Shown: positions 15,633-24,506 of the stretch, in pieces
Numbering within the stretch: the stretch's first letter is position 1
How the letters are laid out: each line of letters begins with the position of its first letter
Assembly: GCF_014649035.1 (NCBI RefSeq)
Contig: NZ_BMSG01000047.1
Coordinates: 1 to 36,532, forward strand
Length of the DNA: 36,532 nucleotides
Direction: 5' to 3'
DNA from: Streptomyces sindenensis
GTDB taxonomy: Bacteria > Actinomycetota > Actinomycetes > Streptomycetales > Streptomycetaceae
Made by a program: the position numbers and the translations under genes
The notes under the pieces: generated by a model
Told to the model about the DNA's origin: nothing
The model's input: the letters and a program-made list of their open reading frames with translations, nothing else
The model's database searches: none

Positions 15633-17090
15633 GTGAACAGCTTCTCCCTCGTGACAAGGACGGCCGATGGGCGGCCCGGCCTCCGGTGGGCGGACCCCGG
15701 CGGTCTGCTGGTACCCGCCACGGCGGCGTTCGGCGCGCTGAGCCTGGTGGGGTGGTGGTGGGGCCTGCCGACCGCGATCGCCGCGTTCGCCGCCGGGCGG
15801 GGGCCCGGGCGCGCCAGGACCCTCGTCCTGTTCCTGGCCGGGGCCCTGGTGGCCGGGGCGGTGGCGATGGTCTTCGTGCCGTCCCTGCTCGTGCTCGCGA
15901 CGCAGTTCGTCGCGGTCGTCGTCCTCGCCGTGCTGGTGCCCTGGTTCGTGGGGCGGTTCTCCCGCCAGTACCGGGAGCTGGTCCGGGCCGGCTGGGAGCG
16001 GGCCGAGCAGATGGAACGGGAGCGGCAGTTGGTCGCCGAGCAGGCGAGGCTGCTGGAGCGGGCCCGGATCGCCCAGGACATGCACGACGTGCTGGGCCAC
16101 GATCTGAGTCTGATCGCCCTGTCGGCCGGCGCCCTGAAACTGGCGCCCGGCCTGGACGAGCGGCACCGGCGGACCGCCCAGGACATCCGGGGCAGGGCTG
16201 CGGCAGCGGTGGAACGGCTCGGCGAGGTCATCGGCGTCCTTCGCGAGGAGAGCGAGAGCCCCTCCCAGGGGCCGGGGGACTGCGACATCGCCCGGCTCGT
16301 CGGGGACGCGGCCGCCTCGGGTCTCCCGGTCGAACTCTCCGTGGACGGCGACGCGTCCAAGCTGCCGCCCGCTGTCGGGCGCGCCGCGCACCGGGTCGTG
16401 CAGGAGGCCCTGACGAACGCGGCCAAGCACGCGCCCGGCGCCTCCGTCAGCGTCGAGCTCTCGCACACGGCGACGGAGACCCGGGTGGCGGTCCGCAACG
16501 GGGCTCCCCAACACCCCTCCGCCCCGCCTTCCGCGCGCGGCGGCCGGGGGCTCACCGGGCTGGACGAACGCGTCCGCCACGTCGGCGGATCCCTCGTCCA
16601 CGGGCCCCGCGACGGCGGCTTCACCGTCTCCGCCCGGCTGCCGCACCGCGCCCCCGCGCAGCTCCCGCCGCGCCCCGCCGGCCTCCGGGAGAGCCCCGCG
16701 CCCCCGGGCTACCGGCGGGCCCGGCGGCGCGTCCGCCGCACCCTGCTCACCGCGCTGACCGTGCCGCTGGCGGCGGGCGCGGTGCTGCTCGCCGTCGTCG
16801 GGACGTGGGAGACCGTGGCCGCCTCCCGGTCCGTTCTCGACCCGGGCGACTACGCCCGGCTGCGGGTGGGGCAGGATCGGTCGGAGATCCGGAAGGTGCT
16901 GCCGGACCGGCAGACGGCGGCGAGACCGACGCCCGCCGGGCCGGAGGAAGAAGACGAACGGCGGGAACAGGGAGTGACGTGCGAGTTCTACGCGATGACG
17001 GCCGACCGCTTCGACGACCGGTCCGGAGACGCGTACCGGCTCTGCTTCCGGGACGGCAGACTGGTCTCCCGCGACGCGCTGACACCGTGA
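15633..17090 (+). CDS. Sensor histidine kinase (NarL-type) with C-terminal extracytoplasmic domain
   Basis: A 485-residue membrane kinase. It has about four N-terminal helices (15-115), a coiled linker, the HisKA_3 phosphorylation site (H151 in DMHDVLGHDLSL), and a HATPase domain with VQEALTNAAKHAP and RGGRGLTGLDERV. Most NarL-type kinases end there. This one continues with a basic segment, a further membrane helix (about 371-391) and a 90-residue extracytoplasmic tail. The tail contains DYARLRVGQDRSEIRKVLP, similar to the start of the SmpA/BamE-like fold, and two cysteines (C450 and C471) that could form a disulfide. The GTG start is supported by a -10 box at leaderless spacing. The response regulator gene follows after seven bases. 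Confidence 0.88.
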   Translation: MNSFSLVTRTADGRPGLRWADPGGLLVPATAAFGALSLVGWWWGLPTAIAAFAAGRGPGRARTLVLFLAGALVAGAVAMVFVPSLLVLATQFVAVVVLAVLVPWFVGRFSRQYRELVRAGWERAEQMERERQLVAEQARLLERARIAQDMHDVLGHDLSLIALSAGALKLAPGLDERHRRTAQDIRGRAAAAVERLGEVIGVLREESESPSQGPGDCDIARLVGDAAASGLPVELSVDGDASKLPPAVGRAAHRVVQEALTNAAKHAPGASVSVELSHTATETRVAVRNGAPQHPSAPPSARGGRGLTGLDERVRHVGGSLVHGPRDGGFTVSARLPHRAPAQLPPRPAGLRESPAPPGYRRARRRVRRTLLTALTVPLAAGAVLLAVVGTWETVAASRSVLDPGDYARLRVGQDRSEIRKVLPDRQTAARPTPAGPEEEDERREQGVTCEFYAMTADRFDDRSGDAYRLCFRDGRLVSRDALTP

Positions 17091-17097
17091 GCGCCCG

Positions 17098-17814
17098 ATG
17101 AACCGGAGCGATACGACGGCGGTGGCCGGACCGGTCCGGGTCCTCGTCGCCGACGACGAGCCCATGATCCGGGCCGGTGTGCGCGCCGTCCTCGCCACCG
17201 ACCCGGGCATCGAGGTCGTCGCCGAGGCGGCCGACGGGCACGAGGCCGTGGAGCTGGTCCGGGCGCACCGCCCCCACGTGGCCGTCCTCGACGTGCGGAT
17301 GCCGCGCACCGACGGCATCGAGGCCGCCGCCGAGATCCGGCGCACCCTGCCCGGCACCGGCGTCGTCATGCTGACCACCTTCGGCGAGGACGACTGCATC
17401 CTGCGGGCGCTGGGGGCCGGGGCCGCCGGGTTCCTGATCAAGTCCGGCGAGCCCGAGGAACTGGTCGCCGGGGTCCGGGCCGTGGCCGACGGCGCCGCCT
17501 ACCTCTCACCGAAGGTCGCCGCCCGCGTGGTCGCGCACCTCGCGTCCACCGGAGCCGGGGCCCTGGCCGAACGGCGGGAAGCCGCCCGGGAGCGGGTCGC
17601 CGGGCTGACGCCCAGGGAGCGCGACGTGCTGGCCCACCTCGGCGGCGGGCTGTCCAACGGGCAGATCGCCCGACGGCTGCACCTGGTCGAAGGCACGGTC
17701 AAGGCGCACGTCAGCTCCGTCCTGGCCCGCCTCGGCGTCGACAACCGGGCCGCGGCCGCCGTCGTCGCCCACGAGGCCGGGATCCTGCCCCCACCACCGC
17801 CCGAGCAGCGCTGA
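17098..17814 (+). CDS. NarL/FixJ-family response regulator
   Basis: A 238-residue regulator paired with the preceding kinase. The receiver domain has VADDEP, the phosphoacceptor D65 in VLDVRMP, and FLIKSGE with the conserved Lys; the residue after Lys is Ser rather than the common Asp. The LuxR-type HTH covers about 165-225 with LTPRERDVLAHLGGGLSNGQIA. The start ATG at 17098 lies seven bases after the kinase stop. Its last 309 bases are overlapped on the other strand by the reading frame of the PAP2 gene. Targets are not visible. Confidence 0.93.
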   Translation: MNRSDTTAVAGPVRVLVADDEPMIRAGVRAVLATDPGIEVVAEAADGHEAVELVRAHRPHVAVLDVRMPRTDGIEAAAEIRRTLPGTGVVMLTTFGEDDCILRALGAGAAGFLIKSGEPEELVAGVRAVADGAAYLSPKVAARVVAHLASTGAGALAERREAARERVAGLTPRERDVLAHLGGGLSNGQIARRLHLVEGTVKAHVSSVLARLGVDNRAAAAVVAHEAGILPPPPPEQR

Positions 17815-18492
17815 GACGAGCAGACCGGCGGGGCGCACCAGCACCAGGAGCATCGAGGCGACCACCGCGCCGCCGAGCAGCGCGCCCGCGATCACGTCGT
17901 GCGGGTAGTGGACCCCCACCAGGACCCGCAGCAGCGCCGCCGCCACCGCCACCGGCAGGGTCACCGCGGCCAGTCGGGGCCGCCGTACGGCGAGCCCCAC
18001 CGCGAGGGCGGCGGACAGCGTGGCGTGGTTGCTCGGGAACGACCAGTCGCCCGGTTCCGGGCACGCGGCGACCGCCTCGGCGCCGTCCAGCGCCCGGCAC
18101 GGGCGTTCCTCGTCGACGACCAGCTTCAGCGCCTCGCTGACGGCGTACGCGACCACGGTCCCGGCGCCGACGAGCACGGCCCCCGCCACCGCGTCCGGAT
18201 CCCTCCGGCGCAGGGCGGCCCAGCAGACCCCGAGCAGCAGCAGGCCGAGGACGATCAGCGTGGCCTCCGACGCCAGCTCCAGCAGGTGCCCCACCCACCC
18301 CGGGGCATCACCGACCGCCTCCGTCAGCGAGCGGTACGCGGACACGGACGCCCCGTCCGTGACCTCGGTCGGGCCGGGCCGCCCCAGGCCGCCGGGGGAG
18401 AGCACCGTGATCACGGCCGCCGCCGTCGCCGTCAGGGCGAACGATCCGAACAGCCGGGCGGGCCAGTGGTGTTGTCGTGTGTGCTGTGCCAT
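17506..18492 (-). CDS. PAP2-family membrane phosphatase with antisense-overlapping C terminus
   Basis: A lipid-phosphatase-like membrane enzyme. Family motifs are in order: KLVVDEERPC (KxxxxxxRP), PSNHATLSAA (PSGH variant with Asn for Gly) and RVLVGVHYPHDVIAG (SR-x5-H-x3-D variant). Five to six hydrophobic helices surround them. The family part ends near residue 228 (LLGRWWG). The frame stays open for about 100 more residues to 17506, reading antisense through the 3' end of the response regulator gene. That tail is hydrophilic, Gly/Asp-rich and unlike the family. It is either a real stop-loss extension or part of a protein processed or truncated in life. The ATG start at 18490-18492 has TACGTT six bases upstream and no ribosome binding site, which suggests a leaderless transcript. 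Confidence 0.85.
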   Translation of the reverse strand: MAQHTRQHHWPARLFGSFALTATAAAVITVLSPGGLGRPGPTEVTDGASVSAYRSLTEAVGDAPGWVGHLLELASEATLIVLGLLLLGVCWAALRRRDPDAVAGAVLVGAGTVVAYAVSEALKLVVDEERPCRALDGAEAVAACPEPGDWSFPSNHATLSAALAVGLAVRRPRLAAVTLPVAVAAALLRVLVGVHYPHDVIAGALLGGAVVASMLLVLVRPAGLLVSALLGRWWGQDPGLVGDDGGRGPVVDAEAGQDGADVRLDRAFDQVQPSGDLPVGQPAAEVGQHVALPGRQPGDPLPGGFPPFGQGPGSGGREVRDHAGGDLR

Positions 18493-18590
18493 GCGGCGAA
18501 CGTACGGAGGAACGACGGCCCGGCGCGGGGGCCGAACGGCAGGAGCGCCCCCCGACGAACGTCAGGGTTGACCCCCGAACGCCGCGTCCT

Positions 18591-19028
18591 CTACCGCCCG
18601 GTCCCGCCCCCGGACTCCCACACCAGCATCGCGAACCGCCCGTCGTCCTTCGCCCCCGCCGACCGGTACGTGGCGAGCGCCGCCTCGTTGTCCGGCTCCA
18701 CGCCGACCCACACGTCGTAGCAGCCCCGCTCCCGGGCGAGGTCCACCAGCGCCCGCGTCAGGGCCCCGCCGATGCCCCGGCGGCGGAACGGATCGTCGAC
18801 GGCGAGTTCGTACAGGCACATCTCCGTGCCCTTGTCCGGGTGCAGCATCTCGATGCCCGAGACGAAGCCCGCCGGGACGCCGTCGACGTACGCGATCAGC
18901 AGCACATGACCGTCCGCCGCGAGGAAACGGGCCGCCCACTCCTCGCGGGGCGGGGTGTCGAAGAGGTGGCCGGCGGCCAGGAGCTCCGCGACGGTCGTGG
19001 CGGGGCGGATAGCGGGGCGAATCTCCAC
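18591..19028 (-). CDS. GNAT-family N-acetyltransferase (AAC(3)-I-like pattern)
   Basis: A 145-residue acetyl-CoA-dependent acetyltransferase. The acetyl-CoA loop is FRRRGIGGAL, preceded by CLYELAVDDP and followed by YDVWVGVEPDNEAALATYRSAGA. That order of motifs resembles the AAC(3)-I aminoglycoside acetyltransferase group, but many chromosomal homologues have other or unknown substrates, so resistance is not claimed. GTG at 19026-19028 is chosen, because GGGAGG lies five bases upstream. An upstream in-frame start at 19115 would add a non-conserved stretch. It is divergent from the hydrolase-ABC gene. Confidence 0.88.
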   Translation of the reverse strand: MEIRPAIRPATTVAELLAAGHLFDTPPREEWAARFLAADGHVLLIAYVDGVPAGFVSGIEMLHPDKGTEMCLYELAVDDPFRRRGIGGALTRALVDLARERGCYDVWVGVEPDNEAALATYRSAGAKDDGRFAMLVWESGGGTGR

Positions 19029-19149
19029 AAGGGCCTCCCGGGGACAGAAGTTCCGTACCGCGTCCGGAGTACGGGCGAGGCGCACCGTACCTCTCAGGGA
19101 GGCCGCGCACTTCACCCTGGCGGCACTCAGCCGGCCTGCGTCCTCCGTT

Positions 19150-19155
19150 TAGGGT
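19150..19155 (+). promoter_or_regulatory. -10 box for a leaderless hydrolase-ABC transcript
   Basis: TAGGGT is followed by six bases and then the ATG at 19162. The only purine-rich motif (GAGGG) touches the ATG directly, too close to serve as a ribosome binding site. A transcript starting at the ATG is therefore likely. Confidence 0.5.
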
Positions 19156-19161
19156 CGAGGG

Positions 19162-21816
19162 ATGGAGACCCCTACTGCTCGATGGCGGCGCCTTCTGCCC
19201 CGGACGCCCGGCCGGTGGGTTGCGGTCGGCGCCGCGCTCGCCGTGCTCGTGGGCGGCGGCACCTGGTCCGCCGTCGCCGAGGACGGTACGCCCGCCGTGC
19301 AGCGCGAGGACCGGATCCTGCGCATGGACGGGGTGCCGATCGACACCTCGTACTTCCGTGCCAAGGGTTCCGGTAAGCGGCCCGCCGTGCTCATCGGGCA
19401 CGGGTTCGGCGGCAGCAAGAACGACGTCCGGGCCCAGGCCGAGAAGCTGGCCGCCGACGGATACGCCGTGCTGACCTGGTCGGCGCGCGGCTTCGGCAAG
19501 TCCGGCGGGGAGATCACCCTCAACGACCCCGACCACGAGGTCAAGGACGTCTCCCGGCTCATCGACTGGCTGGCCGAGCGGCCCGAGGTGGAGCTGGACG
19601 GCAAGGGCGACCCCCGCGTCGGTCTCACCGGGGCCTCCTACGGCGGGGCCGTCTCCCTGCTGGCCGCCGGGCACGACGAGCGCGTCGACGCCATCGCGCC
19701 CGTCATCACCTACTGGAACCTCGCCGACGCCCTCTTCCCCGACGGGGTCTTCAAGAAGCTCTGGGCCGGGATCTTCATCACCACCGGCGGCGGCTGCGAG
19801 AAGTTCGAGAAGCGGCTCTGTGAGATGTACGAGCGCGTCGCCGTCAGTGGCGAGCCCGACGCTGAGGCGGTCGAGCTCCTCGCCGAGCGGTCGCCGTCCG
19901 CCGTCGCCGACCGCATCAAGGTCCCCTCGCTCCTCCTCCAGGGGCAGTCCGACTCCCTTTTCCCGCTCGGCCAGGCCGACGCCATGCAGCAGGCCATCAG
20001 CGCCAACGGCGCACCCGTAGCGGTGGACTGGATCTCCGGCGGGCACGACGGGGGCGACAGCGAGACGAGCCGGGTCGAGGGGCGCGTCGGGGACTGGTTC
20101 GACCGGTATCTCAAGGAAGACACCGGCGCCGCCACCGGACCCGCCTTCCGCGTCACCCGCACCGGAGGCGTCGACTCCACCGACGGTGCCGCCCTCCTGC
20201 GCGGCGCGAGCAGCGACACCTACCCGGGGCTGCGCAGCGGCGGCCGGGACATCGCGCTCGACGGCGGGACGAAGACCTTCCGCAACCCGGCCGGAGCCGC
20301 GCCGCCCGCCATCTCCGCCGTTCCCGGCGTCGGCGGCTCACTCGCCCAGCTCTCCTCCCTCGGCGTCGGGCTCTCGCTCGACTTCCCCGGACAGTTCGGC
20401 CGGTTCGAGTCCGCGCCGCTGGACACCTCCGTACGCGTCACCGGCACGCCCACCGTCACGGTGAACGTGACGGCCGACGGCGACCGGGACGCGGTGCTCT
20501 TCGGCAAGGTGTACGACGTGTCGCCGGACGGCAGGCAGCAGGTGCTGCCCCACCAGCTCGTCGCCCCCTACCGGATCACCCCCGACCAGCAGGGCAAGCC
20601 GATCGAGCTGGCCCTGCCCGCCGTGGACCACGAGTTCGACGCCGGACACCGGCTGCGCCTCGTCTTCTCCGCGACGGACCTCGGTTACGCCTCCCCGGCC
20701 GAGCCCGCCACGTACGGTGTGACCCTCGACGGACCGCTGACCGTCCCCACCGCACCCGCCGTGACGACCGCCGCGGCCGCCCTCCCGTGGTGGACCTGGG
20801 GCCTCCCGGCCGCCGCGCTCGTCATCGCGGCCGCGCTCCTGATCACCGCCCGGCGGCGGACCGCGACGCCCGCCCCGGACCCCGAACTCGCCGACGTACC
20901 GCTCCGGATCACCGGGCTCTCGAAGAAGTACGCCAAGTCCGTCGACCGGTACGCCGTGCGCGAGCTGTCCTTCCGCGTCGAGAAGGGCCAGGTGCTCGGG
21001 CTGCTGGGGCCCAACGGCGCGGGCAAGACGACCACGCTGCGCATGCTCATGGGGCTCATCACCCCCGACGAGGGCGAGATCCGCGTCTTCGGGCAGGCCA
21101 TCCGGCCGGGGGCGCCCGTGCTGTCCCGGGTCGGGGCGTTCGTCGAGGGGGCCGGCTTCCTGCCCCACCTCTCCGGGCGCGCCAACCTCGACCTGTACTG
21201 GCAGGCCACCGGCCGCCCCGCCGAGGACGCCCACATCGACGAGGCCCTGGAGATCGCCGGTCTCGGGGACGCGCTGGCCCGTGCCGTACGGACGTACTCC
21301 CAGGGCATGCGGCAGCGGCTCGCCATCGCCCAGGCCATGCTCGGCATGCCGGACCTGCTGATTCTCGACGAGCCGACCAACGGGCTCGACCCGCCGCAGA
21401 TCCGCGAGATGCGGGACGTGATGATCCGGTACGCGGCCGGGGGCCGGACCGTCATCGTCTCCAGTCACCTCCTCTCGGAGGTCGAGCAGTCCTGCACGCA
21501 CCTGGTCGTCATGGACCGGGGCCGGCTCGTGCAGGCCGGCCCGGTGGCCGAGATCACCGGATCCGGCGACATGATCCTGGTGACCACGGCCGAGGAGGTG
21601 TCCGAGCCGCTGGCGGAGAAGGTCGCCGCCCTGCCCGGCATCGGCTCCGCCGCCCCCACCGACGACGGGCGCGGGCTCCTCGTCCGCCTCGACGGGGCCA
21701 CCACCTCGCGGCTCGTCGCCGACCTCGTCCGGCTCGACGTCCCGGTCACCGGCGTCGGGCCGCACCGCCGCCTGGAGGACGCCTTCCTCACCCTGATCTC
21801 CGGAGGAGCAGCATGA
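19162..21816 (+). CDS. Fusion of extracytoplasmic alpha/beta hydrolase (CocE/NonD type) and ABC ATPase
   Basis: An 884-residue fusion. After a basic start and a membrane helix (about 18-37) comes an X-Pro-dipeptidyl-peptidase/CocE-like hydrolase with GHGFGGSKND, the nucleophile S159 in TGASYGGA, a probable acid D264 and H295 in GGHDGG. A jelly-roll-like domain of the same family follows (about 330-530). A second helix (about 545-565) returns the chain to the cytoplasm, where an ABC ATPase begins: Walker A GPNGAGKTT at 616-624, signature YSQGMRQR at 712, Walker B LLILDEPTNGLD with D736 and E737. Predicted topology puts the hydrolase outside and the ATPase inside. The permease gene overlaps its stop by four bases, so hydrolysis and transport are probably coupled. 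Substrate unknown. Confidence 0.9.
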   Translation: METPTARWRRLLPRTPGRWVAVGAALAVLVGGGTWSAVAEDGTPAVQREDRILRMDGVPIDTSYFRAKGSGKRPAVLIGHGFGGSKNDVRAQAEKLAADGYAVLTWSARGFGKSGGEITLNDPDHEVKDVSRLIDWLAERPEVELDGKGDPRVGLTGASYGGAVSLLAAGHDERVDAIAPVITYWNLADALFPDGVFKKLWAGIFITTGGGCEKFEKRLCEMYERVAVSGEPDAEAVELLAERSPSAVADRIKVPSLLLQGQSDSLFPLGQADAMQQAISANGAPVAVDWISGGHDGGDSETSRVEGRVGDWFDRYLKEDTGAATGPAFRVTRTGGVDSTDGAALLRGASSDTYPGLRSGGRDIALDGGTKTFRNPAGAAPPAISAVPGVGGSLAQLSSLGVGLSLDFPGQFGRFESAPLDTSVRVTGTPTVTVNVTADGDRDAVLFGKVYDVSPDGRQQVLPHQLVAPYRITPDQQGKPIELALPAVDHEFDAGHRLRLVFSATDLGYASPAEPATYGVTLDGPLTVPTAPAVTTAAAALPWWTWGLPAAALVIAAALLITARRRTATPAPDPELADVPLRITGLSKKYAKSVDRYAVRELSFRVEKGQVLGLLGPNGAGKTTTLRMLMGLITPDEGEIRVFGQAIRPGAPVLSRVGAFVEGAGFLPHLSGRANLDLYWQATGRPAEDAHIDEALEIAGLGDALARAVRTYSQGMRQRLAIAQAMLGMPDLLILDEPTNGLDPPQIREMRDVMIRYAAGGRTVIVSSHLLSEVEQSCTHLVVMDRGRLVQAGPVAEITGSGDMILVTTAEEVSEPLAEKVAALPGIGSAAPTDDGRGLLVRLDGATTSRLVADLVRLDVPVTGVGPHRRLEDAFLTLISGGAA

Positions 21817-22724
21817 GCGCCCCCGTCCAGCCGCCCGAGGCCCGGGTGGAGACCGAGCACCCGGAGGCCGCGGGCTACCGCGCCGGGCGCACGCTTCCCC
21901 TCCGCGTCGAGGCCATGCGGCAGTTGCGGCGCCGCCGCACCCTGCTCATGGGCGGGGTGCTCGCCGCCCTTCCGTTCATCCTGATCATCGCCTTCGCGAT
22001 CGGCGGCACGCCGGACGGCGAGGACGGCGGCGGAGGCCGGGGCGGCGGCAGCCGGATCAACCTGATGGACGTGGCGACCGAGTCCGCCGCGAACTTCGCG
22101 GCCACCTCGCTGTTCGTCTCGGCGGGCTTCCTGCTGGTGATCCCGGTGGCCCTGTTCTGCGGGGACACCGTCGCCTCCGAGGCGAGCTGGTCGTCCCTGC
22201 GCTATCTGCTCGCCGCGCCGGTGCCGCGCGTACGGCTGCTGTGGTCCAAGCTCGTCGTCGCGCTCGGCTTCAGCCTCGCCGCGATGGTGCTGCTGCCGGT
22301 CGTCGCGCTGGCGGCGGGCACGGCGGCCTACGGGTGGGGACCGCTGAAACTGCCGACCGGGGGAGCCCTGTCCGCCGGGGACACCGTGCCGCGCCTCGCG
22401 ATCGTCGTGGCGTTCATCTTCGTCTCCCAACTGGTCACGGCGGGCCTCGCGTTCTGGCTCTCCACCAAGACGGACGCGCCGCTCGGCGCGGTCGGCGGAG
22501 CGGTCTTCCTCACCATCGTCGGCAATGTGCTCGACGCGGTGACCGCGCTCGGCTCCTGGCGCGACTTCCTGCCCGCGCACTGGCAGTTCGCCTGGGCCGA
22601 CGCGCTCCAGCCGCAGTTGGAGTGGGGCGGCATGATCAAGGGCGCGGCCGTATCCGTGACCTATGCCCTGATCCTGTTCGCGCTGGCCTTCCGCGGGTTC
22701 AGTCGTAAGGACATCGTGTCCTGA
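21813..22724 (+). CDS. ABC transporter permease (ABC-2 type)
   Basis: A 303-residue membrane protein with six hydrophobic helices: about 45-65, 95-115, then four more through to 295. There is a Gly-rich extracytoplasmic loop after the first helix (GGGGRGGGS). It has ALFCGDTVASEASWSSLRYLLAAPV, the ABC-2 membrane pattern also seen in Nat/Yhh exporters. ATG at 21813 overlaps the fusion gene stop as ATGA, with GGAGGAG upstream. It should form the transport channel for the fused ATPase. Confidence 0.9.
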   Translation: MSAPVQPPEARVETEHPEAAGYRAGRTLPLRVEAMRQLRRRRTLLMGGVLAALPFILIIAFAIGGTPDGEDGGGGRGGGSRINLMDVATESAANFAATSLFVSAGFLLVIPVALFCGDTVASEASWSSLRYLLAAPVPRVRLLWSKLVVALGFSLAAMVLLPVVALAAGTAAYGWGPLKLPTGGALSAGDTVPRLAIVVAFIFVSQLVTAGLAFWLSTKTDAPLGAVGGAVFLTIVGNVLDAVTALGSWRDFLPAHWQFAWADALQPQLEWGGMIKGAAVSVTYALILFALAFRGFSRKDIVS

Positions 22725-22825
22725 ACCTGACCTTCCGCCGGTTTCCCGCCCGCTGTTGCCGCATCGAGATGGTTCCGCAACGCTTTCGTCGACTCCGGTC
22801 GGCGGCCCCGTACGTCACATTCACA

Positions 22826-22840
22826 GGTGTCGAGGACACC
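22826..22840. promoter_or_regulatory. Inverted repeat before the VWA lipoprotein gene
   Basis: GGTGTC-GAG-GACACC is a perfect palindrome 22 bases before the start codon. TTCACA at 22820-22825 directly abuts it. It could be an operator within the promoter; no matching -10 is certain. Confidence 0.45.
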
Positions 22841-22862
22841 GTGACGATATGGGGGGTTACGA

Positions 22863-24497
22863 ATGAGTCAGCTGGTTCGACGTGGTGGCACGGGGAAGCG
22901 GGCCGGGGTGATGGCACTCCTGCTGGCGGGCGGGATGCTGCTCACCGCGTGCGGCAGCGGAAGCGACGGGGCCGCCGTCGACCGGGATTCCTCCGGGCGC
23001 AAGGCCCCGGGGGTGTCGGGCGGCGGCGGTCCCTTCGCTCCCGACGCGCGGGCGCCCGGCCAGGGCAGCCGGGAGAGCGAGGCGGACCGGGTGCGGGAGG
23101 GCCGGGCCGAGCCCGACTACCGCTCCACCTTCGCCCTGGATGTGGACACCGCCAGTTACGGCTACGCGCGCCGCACCCTCGGCGACGGGAGGCTGCCCGC
23201 CGCCGAGGACGTACGGCCCGAGGAGTTCGTCAACAGCTTCCGCCAGGGGTACGAACGGCCCGAGGGCAACGGCTTCTCGGTCAACGTCGACGGGGCGCGC
23301 ATCAACTCCGCGAAGGCCGGCGGTGGCGGAACCGGAGCCTCCGACTGGTCGCTGCTGCGGGTCGGCCTGGCCACGAAGACCGCGCCGCCCGCCGCCGAAC
23401 GGCCGCCCGCCGCGCTCACGTTCGTCGTCGACATCTCGGGCTCCATGGCCGAGACCGGCCGCCTTGACCTGGTCCGCACGTCCCTGACCCTTCTCGCCGA
23501 CGAACTGCGCGACGACGACTCCCTCGCTCTGGTGACCTTCAGCAACGCGGCCGAGACCCGGCTGCCGATGACCCGTGTCAAGGGAAACCGGAACCGGATC
23601 AAGGACGTGGTGGAGGAGATGCGGCCGGCCCAGTCCACCAACGTCGAGGCGGGCATCAAGCTGGGCTACGAGGAGTCGGTCGAGGGCCACCGCGAAGGTG
23701 CCACCAACCGCGTGGTGCTCCTCTCCGACGCCCTCGCCAACACCGGCGAGACCGAGGCCGAAGGCATCCTGAAGAAGATCGAATCCGCTCGTCGCGAGTA
23801 CGGCATCACGCTCTTCGGCGTCGGTGTCGGCAGCGACTACGGCGACGCGTTCATGGAGCAGCTCACCAACAAGGGCGACGGCAACACGACGTACGTCGGT
23901 GACGAGACCCAGGCCCGCAAGGTCTTCGTCGACCAGCTCCCCGCCCACCTGGAGATCCGGGCCCGCGACGCCAAGGCCCAGGTGGCGTTCGACCGGAAGA
24001 CCGTGAAGCAGTTCCGGCTGATCGGCTACGAGAACCGCAAGGTGGCCGACGAGGACTTCCGCAACGACGGAGTCGACGGCGGTGAGGTCGGCCCCGGCCA
24101 CACCGTGACCGCTCTGTACGCCGTACGGCTGCGCGAGGGCGCGTCCGGCACGGTGGCCAGGGCGACGGTGCGCTGGCTCGACCCGAAGACCCGCAAGGCC
24201 CAGGAGGAGACCGGAACCGTCACGACCGGGGCGATCGACGGGGCCCTCTGGGGCGGCGACAACGACCGGCTCCAGATCGCGGCCGTGGCCGCCTACTTCG
24301 CCGACCGCCTGCGCGGCGGCGACCTGCCGGGCGTGCCCGGCCTCGGCGAACTCGCCTCCCGGGCATCCGGGCTGGCGGAGTCGACCGAGGACAGCGCGGT
24401 GGAGAAGCTGGCCACGGCCATCGGCCAGGCGGACCGGCTGAAGCGCGGAGCCGGGACGGACGACGAGCCGGAACCGAGCGAGGGCGAGATCGGCTGA
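22863..24497 (+). CDS. VWA-domain lipoprotein (YfbK-like)
   Basis: A 544-residue surface lipoprotein. The signal peptide ends in the lipobox LLTAC with C30 as the lipidated residue. After a disordered linker, YRSTFALDVDTASYGYARR opens the YfbK-type N-terminal domain. A von Willebrand A domain follows, with a complete MIDAS (D190-x-S192-x-S194 in DISGSMAE, and later STNVEAG and LLSDALANTG). The C-terminal DUF3520-like domain ends near 500, before an acidic tail. Such proteins bind a metal ion and a protein partner on the cell surface. GGGGGG precedes the ATG by six bases. A 15-bp palindrome upstream may control it, and a repeat array follows. Confidence 0.92.
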   Translation: MSQLVRRGGTGKRAGVMALLLAGGMLLTACGSGSDGAAVDRDSSGRKAPGVSGGGGPFAPDARAPGQGSRESEADRVREGRAEPDYRSTFALDVDTASYGYARRTLGDGRLPAAEDVRPEEFVNSFRQGYERPEGNGFSVNVDGARINSAKAGGGGTGASDWSLLRVGLATKTAPPAAERPPAALTFVVDISGSMAETGRLDLVRTSLTLLADELRDDDSLALVTFSNAAETRLPMTRVKGNRNRIKDVVEEMRPAQSTNVEAGIKLGYEESVEGHREGATNRVVLLSDALANTGETEAEGILKKIESARREYGITLFGVGVGSDYGDAFMEQLTNKGDGNTTYVGDETQARKVFVDQLPAHLEIRARDAKAQVAFDRKTVKQFRLIGYENRKVADEDFRNDGVDGGEVGPGHTVTALYAVRLREGASGTVARATVRWLDPKTRKAQEETGTVTTGAIDGALWGGDNDRLQIAAVAAYFADRLRGGDLPGVPGLGELASRASGLAESTEDSAVEKLATAIGQADRLKRGAGTDDEPEPSEGEIG

Positions 24498-24506
24498 CGC
24501 GGAACG

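Noticed and set aside
18591..19028. Aminoglycoside-resistance function for the GNAT gene
   Set aside because: The motif order is similar to AAC(3)-I, but general GNAT enzymes share it; there is no specific support from the sequence.
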